Positions 58,819 through 64,000 of a DNA stretch of 64,000 nucleotides are shown here, piece after piece. A model generated the notes under the pieces. It was not told where the DNA came from and made no database searches. It saw nothing but the letters and a program-made list of their open reading frames with translations. Origin of the DNA: Clostridiales bacterium FE2011 (GTDB lineage: Bacteria > Bacillota > Clostridia > Christensenellales > Aristaeellaceae). Both the position numbers and the translations under genes were made by a program. How positions within the stretch are numbered: position 1 is the first letter of the stretch; the number at the start of each line of letters is the position of its first letter. The stretch lies in the NCBI GenBank assembly GCA_017569305.1, contig CP069418.1:2170001-2234000 (forward strand), read 5' to 3'.

Positions 58819-60720
58819 TCTGCCCTTCTGCCGGATGGCAGCACCTATGAATTCTGGGAAACAGAGCCCGTGTGGGAACGGGAACTGTTTGTGGACGGCT
58901 CCAGCCCCGCCGCCTCGGATGAGAACGACGGCAGCGAGGCGCATCCCTTCCGGACCATCAACCGGGCCGCGCAGGAAGCGACGCCGGGCACCCGGGTGCG
59001 GATCCACGCGGGCCTGTACCGGGAGTGCGTGAAGCCCACCATGGGCGGCACGGATCCCGAACATATGATTTCCTATGAAGCCTTCGGTGACGGCGACGTG
59101 GTCATCAGCGCGTCGGAGGAAGTGAAAGACTTTATCCCCAGCGAGGGCTGGATGCTGAACCGGGGACGGGGAGCCGTGCAGCCGGAGGGAGTCTGCGTCT
59201 GGGAATATGACCTGGATCCGGACCTGTTCCGGGGCTATAACCCCTTCTGTGCGGTGAACATCCTGCATGACCGGCTGTTCATCGAGTATGACAAGACCGA
59301 CATGACCACCTACCTGAACCGGCGGGGCTGCGTCTTCTGCGACGGCAAGCCGCTGAAGCAGGTGCCGCTGTACGGCGGCATGGCGCAGGAGGACAATACC
59401 TACTGGGTGGAGGCCAACGGCCAGAAGGTCCACTTCCGCCTGGAGTATGACGAGGACCCGAAGGATCACCGGATTGAGGTGACCGTGCGGGAGCAGTGCT
59501 TCGCGCCGGATAAACCTTTCCTGAACTATATCCGGGTCAAAGGCCTGGTCTGTGAACACGCGGCCACCGGCGCGCCGGTGCCGCAGCGCGGGGCGATCTC
59601 CGCGTACCGGGGCCACCACTGGATCATTGAGGGCTGCACGGTTTACTGGACAAACGGCGTGGCCATTGACGTGGGCAACGAGTGCTGGCACCACACCCAC
59701 CGGCCGGACGAAGTGATCGGCTACAGCGTGATCCGGAACTGCACCATCCAGGACGCGGGCGTCTGCGGCATTGCCGGCATGTTCGCGGAGCGGATGCTGA
59801 TTGAGGGAAACGTGATCGAGGGCACCGGCTGGCAGAAGATGGAGCTGAGCTGGGAAGCCGGGGCCATCAAACTGCACAACAGCGTCAACGCCCTGATCCG
59901 GAACAACATTTTCCGGGATACCTTCCGGGCGGATCACCTGTGGCTGGACTGCGGCAACGAGAACAACCGGATTACCGGCAACCTGTTCCTGAACGGCATT
60001 GAGCAGCGGGAAGCGATCTTTATTGAGTGCACCCGGGAAGGCATTAACCTGATCGACCACAACGTGATCTGGAATGTGGAAGGCCGGTTTGACCCGGCCA
60101 GGGTGCCGGTGGAACCCGGTTCCTCCGGCTGGTATAAGCTCCGGGAAAACGAGGCCGTCAACGGCTACGGGATCTACGGGGAAGGAACGGACCGGCTGCA
60201 TGTGAGCCATAACCTGATCGGCCTGTGCCGACACAGCGGATATTACCTCAAGCCGGTGCCCTTCCGGATGTTCGGCCTGGAGCGGGGCGGCACTTCCCGG
60301 GACGCGAAGATCCGGAACAACATCTTCTACGCCTGCGGAGAGGCGGCCATCGACTTCCCCACAAAGGACAACGAGGCGGAGGGCAACCTGTATGTGAAGA
60401 TGCAGGGCGGCTACCTGCGGGTGATGTATCCGGAACCGGAGAACTGCCTGAACCTGCCGGCCTGGCAGGAGTTCTTCGGCTTTGACAAGGAGGGTCAGAA
60501 CGCCTGGTTCGACATTGACCTGGATGAAGAAACGGGAGAAGCGGTCTTCCGCCCGGCGGAGCAGGGCCCCTTTGCCTTCGGGAAACAGATTGAGCGGCTG
60601 AAGATGATTATGGATCCCGGAAAGGTCCGGAAGGTAAAAGCAGATCCGGATATGCCGGGAGAGACTGAAGAACTTGTATTCCCGGGACCTTTTCAGGAAT
60701 TCACAATTCATAATTCATAA
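58801..60720 (+). CDS. GH120-like right-handed beta-helix glycosidase
   Basis: A 639-residue cytoplasmic protein with no signal peptide. HPFRTINRAAQEATPGTRVRIHAGLYRECVKP is the typical entry to a parallel beta-helix, and the order of segments resembles GH120 beta-xylosidases. Two acidic residues, Asp383 (HLWLDCGN) and Glu409 (AIFIECTREG), lie where I recall the nucleophile and acid/base of the characterised GH120 enzyme. The only in-frame start (ATG 58801) and the stop codon (60718-60720) are both inside heptamer arrays, and there is no Shine-Dalgarno sequence. The neighbours (importer, esterase) support oligosaccharide breakdown, perhaps xylo-oligosaccharides. Confidence 0.7.
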   Translation: MNYELNSALLPDGSTYEFWETEPVWERELFVDGSSPAASDENDGSEAHPFRTINRAAQEATPGTRVRIHAGLYRECVKPTMGGTDPEHMISYEAFGDGDVVISASEEVKDFIPSEGWMLNRGRGAVQPEGVCVWEYDLDPDLFRGYNPFCAVNILHDRLFIEYDKTDMTTYLNRRGCVFCDGKPLKQVPLYGGMAQEDNTYWVEANGQKVHFRLEYDEDPKDHRIEVTVREQCFAPDKPFLNYIRVKGLVCEHAATGAPVPQRGAISAYRGHHWIIEGCTVYWTNGVAIDVGNECWHHTHRPDEVIGYSVIRNCTIQDAGVCGIAGMFAERMLIEGNVIEGTGWQKMELSWEAGAIKLHNSVNALIRNNIFRDTFRADHLWLDCGNENNRITGNLFLNGIEQREAIFIECTREGINLIDHNVIWNVEGRFDPARVPVEPGSSGWYKLRENEAVNGYGIYGEGTDRLHVSHNLIGLCRHSGYYLKPVPFRMFGLERGGTSRDAKIRNNIFYACGEAAIDFPTKDNEAEGNLYVKMQGGYLRVMYPEPENCLNLPAWQEFFGFDKEGQNAWFDIDLDEETGEAVFRPAEQGPFAFGKQIERLKMIMDPGKVRKVKADPDMPGETEELVFPGPFQEFTIHNS

Positions 60721-60892
60721 TTCATAATGATATAGTGTCCGGCCGGATACTATATGGGTGAATAATGAATCATGGTATTGGTTTTCCAGGACGTTAAACA
60801 ATTCCGGAACATCATCTTGCGAGATTTTTTCCAGGCGGTTTAGTTTCTGTAATTATGAATTATGAATTATGAATTATGAATTATGAATTAAA
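60699..60892. repeat. Heptamer arrays in inverted pair (family B)
   Basis: AATTCAC/AATTCAT at 60699-60730 (containing the end of the beta-helix gene) and inverted AATTATG at 60850-60892, a long run of six units. Confidence 0.9.
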
Positions 60893-60911
60893 TCATACCG
60901 GAGGTATGCTT

Positions 60912-62435
60912 ATGTTGCGTCAAGTGAGAACCGAGAACGGCATTGTTCGGGGTATTGAAGCGGCGGATCCGCGGATCACGGCCTTCAAGGGGATTCCCTT
61001 TGCCGCGCCGCCTGTGGGTAAGAACCGCTGGCGGGCGCCCCAGCCCTGTGAAAGCTGGGCGGGCGTGCGGGACTGCTCCCGCTTTGCGCCCATCTCCATG
61101 CAGTGGATTCCCGGCCTGGGAGACGATATCTACTGCCGGGAGTGGCATGTGGATCCGGAGATTCCCATGGGCGAGGACTGCCTTTATCTGAACGTCTGGA
61201 CAAAGGCAAAGAAGGCAGACGAGAAGATGCCCGTCCTGGTCTGGTTCTTCGGCGGCGGCCTCCAGTGCGGCTATCCCGCGGAGATGGAGTTTGACGGGGA
61301 GCGGATTGCCCGGCGGGGTATCGTGGTGGTAACCGTCAACTACCGGGTCGGCGCCCTGGGCTTCCTGACCCATCCGCAGATCAGCCAGGAACAGCCGGAA
61401 GCGCCGGCAAACTTCGGCAACCTGGACCAGCAGGCAGGCCTGCGCTGGGTGCAGCGCAACATCGCGGCCTTCGGCGGGGATCCGGAACGGGTCACCATCG
61501 CCGGCCAGTCCGCGGGCGGCGGCAGCGTTATGAGCCAGCTGGCCTGCCTGGCAAACAAGGGATTGTTTTCCGGCGCGGTGGTCATGAGCGCCATGATCTT
61601 TGATCCCTATCTCCACCGGGAGGTAGGCCGTCCGGAAACCCTGAAGCAGGCAGAGAAAAAAGGCGAGGAATTCTTCGCTTTCCTGAAGGTGAAGAGCCTG
61701 GAGGAAGCCCGTGCCATGGACGCGGTGACCCTGCAGCGCAGCTATGAAAAATACATGGAGGGTCATACGCCCTTCTTTACCGTGCAGGACGACCTGTTCT
61801 GTGTGGGAGACCCCATCGCGTTGTACAGCCGCGGGGAGTGCGTGGACGCTGTCATGATGGCCGGCAACACCTCGGACGAATTCCTCAACACCATTGACGC
61901 GAAGGATAAGGAAACCCTGAAGGAAGAGGCTGTAAAGCTCTTCGGCAACAGGGCGGAGGCCTTCCTTGCCTTCCCGGAGACATCCAAATACGTTCCGGAC
62001 CAGGGATATGCCCCGGTCAGCGGCATCGAGTGCACGGTCAAAGGCGTGCTCAGCAAAACCGCCCGCGCCGGAAAGAAGGGCTACTGCTACTGCTTCGATC
62101 CGGACATGCCCGGCTGGGACAATCCCGGCACCTTCCACTCCTCTGACCTGTGGTTCTGGTTTGAGACCCTGGCCAAGTGCTGGCGTCCCTTTACCGGCCG
62201 CCATTATGACCTGGCCCGGCAGATGTGCGATTACTTCTGCAATTTCATCAAGACTGGTGACCCGAACGGGGAAGACCTCTGCGGCCTGAAACTGCCGGAG
62301 TGGAAAGCCTGGTCGGAGGAAGCACCCTGCACCATGCGGTTTGAAAAGGACGGCGCGGCACCTTCCGCGGAACCGCTGAACCCCTTCAAACAGTTCCTGT
62401 CTGACAAGATCATGGAGCGGATTGAGACGCTGTAA
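60912..62435 (+). CDS. Type-B carboxylesterase
   Basis: A 507-residue alpha/beta hydrolase of the carboxylesterase type B family. The nucleophile is Ser200 in TIAGQSAGGG, the oxyanion loop is FFGGG, and the His is expected in TFHSSDLWFWF. FKGIPFAAPPVGKNRWRAPQP and GEDCLYLNVWT are family signatures. It has no signal peptide. The ATG at 60912 has CGGAGGTATGCTT before it; an ATG two codons earlier is too close to this site. Set beside the GH120-like enzyme, it may remove acetyl or other esters from imported oligosaccharides. Confidence 0.88.
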   Translation: MLRQVRTENGIVRGIEAADPRITAFKGIPFAAPPVGKNRWRAPQPCESWAGVRDCSRFAPISMQWIPGLGDDIYCREWHVDPEIPMGEDCLYLNVWTKAKKADEKMPVLVWFFGGGLQCGYPAEMEFDGERIARRGIVVVTVNYRVGALGFLTHPQISQEQPEAPANFGNLDQQAGLRWVQRNIAAFGGDPERVTIAGQSAGGGSVMSQLACLANKGLFSGAVVMSAMIFDPYLHREVGRPETLKQAEKKGEEFFAFLKVKSLEEARAMDAVTLQRSYEKYMEGHTPFFTVQDDLFCVGDPIALYSRGECVDAVMMAGNTSDEFLNTIDAKDKETLKEEAVKLFGNRAEAFLAFPETSKYVPDQGYAPVSGIECTVKGVLSKTARAGKKGYCYCFDPDMPGWDNPGTFHSSDLWFWFETLAKCWRPFTGRHYDLARQMCDYFCNFIKTGDPNGEDLCGLKLPEWKAWSEEAPCTMRFEKDGAAPSAEPLNPFKQFLSDKIMERIETL

Positions 62436-62501
62436 CAGAGGATTATCCCCGAAGAATGTAAATGTTTGCACGGGGGTATCCGGACAATCTGAATGAGATA
62501 T

Positions 62502-62556
62502 GCTGCCGGAAGGATTCTTCGCATCGCGGAGGGACTTTCCGGCAGCGTTTTTATTT
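62502..62556 (+). terminator. Terminator of the carbohydrate locus
   Basis: GCTGCCGGAAgG...ctTTCCGGCAGC long stem followed by GTTTTTATTT. Confidence 0.85.
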
Positions 62557-62681
62557 GTGCCGGACAGAAGGTTTTTTGTCATTTTTCGTCGAATTATTAC
62601 TTGAAAGTTACATGAGAATAGTGCAAAAATCACATGTAACAATCTTTTAAGAAATCTGCAAAAGTCCCTTTATACTTGCGG

Positions 62682-62710
62682 TTGACAGGAATATGTCCGG
62701 TCGCTATATT
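62682..62710 (+). promoter_or_regulatory. Sigma-A promoter of the SH3b gene
   Basis: TTGACA and TATATT with a 17-base spacer. The transcript would have a leader of more than 100 bases containing a CCTCcgtGAGG hairpin and a CCGCA...TGCGG pair just before the ribosome-binding site. Confidence 0.75.
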
Positions 62711-62823
62711 ACATATAACCCATTGAGATTTTACCGGCCATGCCGCAAGAAATGATGCATGCCGCGACACGACCGTATACCTGCGGAAAGCCTCCGTGAG
62801 GTTACGAAGGAGTGAATACCGAT

Positions 62824-63429
62824 ATGAACGCTAAAGGAAGGATCCGTCTCCTGTGCCTTTTGCTGTGCCTGGCGGTGCTGATGCCCTGTGTATCCGCCCT
62901 GTCAGAGACAACGAAGGTTACGGGTTACCTGCTTCGCCTCCGGGAGGAGGCTTCCACAGATGGCAAGGTGATCGACGCTTATCCCCGCGGTACCAAGGTG
63001 ACCATCCTGAAGAAGGGTGATACATGGACCAAGGTCAGCGTCAAGGGCAACACAGGCTACATGATGACCTGCTATCTGGCTTACAGTAAAGATAAACCGG
63101 AGGAGGAAAAGAGCGGAGATTCTAGCCGGAAATCTTCCTCGAAGACTTCTTCTGCATCTTCTTCCAAGTCTTCTTCAGGATCTTCTTCATCTGCTTCCTC
63201 CAAAGCAAATAAGAACGAGAAGTCTGCCTCCTCCGGCTCTACTATGTACATTGAGAAGGGCGCCTGCGTGAATTTCCGCGAAGCAGCCGACAGCAGCAGT
63301 GCGATCATTGATTCCTACCGCGGCGGGACTAAGGTCACCGTGCTGAAAAAGGGAAAGTATTGGTCCAGGGTGGAAATCAAAGGCGTCGAAGGTTATATCG
63401 CGACCGAATTCCTGACAAGCGAAAAGTAA
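62824..63429 (+). CDS. Exported protein with two SH3b domains
   Basis: A 201-residue protein: signal peptide (residues 1-26, cut near VSA-LS), SH3b domain 1 (about 30-90: YLLRLREEASTDGKVIDAYPRGTKVTILKKGDTWTKV), a Ser-rich flexible linker of about 45 residues, and SH3b domain 2 (135-200: VNFREAADSSSAIIDSYRGGTKVTVLKKGKYWSRV). No catalytic domain is attached, so it likely binds cell-wall peptides. GAAGGAG precedes; a GTG at 62812 is a possible earlier start. The gene has its own promoter and terminator. Confidence 0.85.
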   Translation: MNAKGRIRLLCLLLCLAVLMPCVSALSETTKVTGYLLRLREEASTDGKVIDAYPRGTKVTILKKGDTWTKVSVKGNTGYMMTCYLAYSKDKPEEEKSGDSSRKSSSKTSSASSSKSSSGSSSSASSKANKNEKSASSGSTMYIEKGACVNFREAADSSSAIIDSYRGGTKVTVLKKGKYWSRVEIKGVEGYIATEFLTSEK

Positions 63430-63466
63430 ACAACTTCCAGATGGGTACCTCCACTGTTTGCAAAAG

Positions 63467-63505
63467 AATGTGCTCCACGACTGCCGCGTGGAGCATGTTC
63501 TTTTT
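63467..63505. terminator. Bidirectional terminator
   Basis: TGCTCCACG/CGTGGAGCA stem, followed by TGTTCTTTTTAT on the plus strand, between convergent genes. Confidence 0.8.
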
Positions 63506-63520
63506 ATGACAAAGGGCTTT

Positions 63521-64000
63521 TTACTTTGTTTTCAGGTATGCCAGGCTCCAGTCATACAGGGCTGGCTGCCTGAGGCAGCGGCCGTCCCGGTGTGTTTCGC
63601 TGCCCAGGTCGATCAGGAACTCCAGGGCGTCCGCCCGTTTCCCGGGATCCGCAATCTTTTCAAAGGCGGCATAGTATTCGGGACTCCAGCCCTGGTCTGA
63701 AACCAGACTGTAAATGCCGGTATTTTCAGGATCGCGGTTGTACCGGGCGACCTGGCTGTCTGCTACCAGCCGGTCCACGTTGGCCCAGTTCAGCACAACC
63801 CAGCTGGCCAGGATGACTGCAGCCAGCAGGGGGCAGATCTGCCACTGCGGCCGGATGGATTTGGCAATGACGGCCAGCAGGGCCAGCAGGATGATACCGA
63901 TGCCCCATACGGTGACCACCCGCAGGGTGGACAGGCCGAAGGCTTCGATATACAGGTGCATCCGGAGATAGGCGGAAACGTCGATGATGATCGTCAGCAC
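63521..64000 (-). CDS. DUF4153/DUF4173-like membrane protein, C-terminal part
   Basis: The last 159-160 residues of a minus-strand gene whose start lies beyond the window. Three spans are visible, with YIEAFGLSTLRVVTVWGIGIILL and VLNWANVDRLVADSQVARYNRDP typical of the C-terminal core of the DUF4153/4173 family (Y-G-L-T-x-L-R ... N-P-D-x-x-I-A-x-x-N). Function unknown. The end is followed by a bidirectional terminator. Confidence 0.7.
   Translation of the reverse strand: MLTIIIDVSAYLRMHLYIEAFGLSTLRVVTVWGIGIILLALLAVIAKSIRPQWQICPLLAAVILASWVVLNWANVDRLVADSQVARYNRDPENTGIYSLVSDQGWSPEYYAAFEKIADPGKRADALEFLIDLGSETHRDGRCLRQPALYDWSLAYLKTK

Noticed and set aside
62711..62823. c-di-GMP or c-di-AMP riboswitch before the SH3b gene
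   Set aside because: Some hairpins are present, but the conserved core bases of these classes could not be found, so no name is given.

Overview
The window looks like chromosomal DNA of an anaerobic, Gram-positive-type member of the Clostridia. It is roughly 55% GC by eye, with strong AGGAGG ribosome-binding sites and mostly ATG starts. Pyruvate:ferredoxin oxidoreductase, two rubredoxin/rubrerythrin genes, Lpl-type sugar ABC permeases, polysaccharide deacetylases and many exported proteins fit a gut or rumen fermenter. I suspect an Aristaeella/Christensenellales-like organism, but that is an impression from style, not a demonstrated assignment. No rRNA, tRNA, prophage, IS transposase or CRISPR array is visible.

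Layout. 0-9 kb: YdcF-like membrane protein, lipoprotein, U32-like protein, S51 peptidase, trpS, a membrane-anchored XRE regulator and small exported proteins. 9-16.8 kb: a tandem pair of exported paralogs with matching promoters, further XRE and ArsR regulators, an exported protein with FMN-attachment-like motifs, a TlpA-type thioredoxin and two GNAT acetyltransferases. 17-25 kb: MFS transporter, rubredoxin and ferredoxin-rubrerythrin fusion, glutathione peroxidase, azlCD, and an SDR/VOC/aldo-keto reductase operon. 25-34.6 kb: ACT protein, YczE-like protein, methyltransferase, bipartite chromate-type transporter, two NodB deacetylases, cysE, EamA transporter, and a VanY-like protein with an SDR. 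34.9-49.6 kb: argS, nifJ, an exported propeller, an Lgt-like protein, a NAGPA-domain protein, and ksgA, followed by dut, a GNAT-ManA fusion and a JAMM-HflX. 49.7-64 kb: an EAL protein, metY, and a carbohydrate locus (AraC regulator, two permeases, solute-binding protein, GH120-like beta-helix enzyme, type-B carboxylesterase). It ends with an SH3b protein and the 3' part of a DUF4153/DUF4173-like membrane protein.

The carbohydrate locus at 53.4-62.4 kb reads as one pathway. Decorated oligosaccharides, plausibly xylo-oligosaccharides, would be bound outside, imported through the permeases (the ATPase is not in the window), de-esterified and then hydrolysed in the cytoplasm. dut, the GNAT-ManA fusion and hflX form one tight operon.

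The most unusual content is intergenic. Family A is seven arrays of up to five short hairpins. Their stems differ but keep pairing, and they are joined by a constant GTGAAAT linker and all point the same way. Family B is about two dozen heptamer arrays (AATTATG and its variants), mostly in inverted pairs bounding spacers of unrelated sequence, some of which supply start or stop codons of adjacent genes. Family C is long imperfect palindromes with GTGACA/TGTCAC ends. Families A and B are the best candidates for something undescribed.
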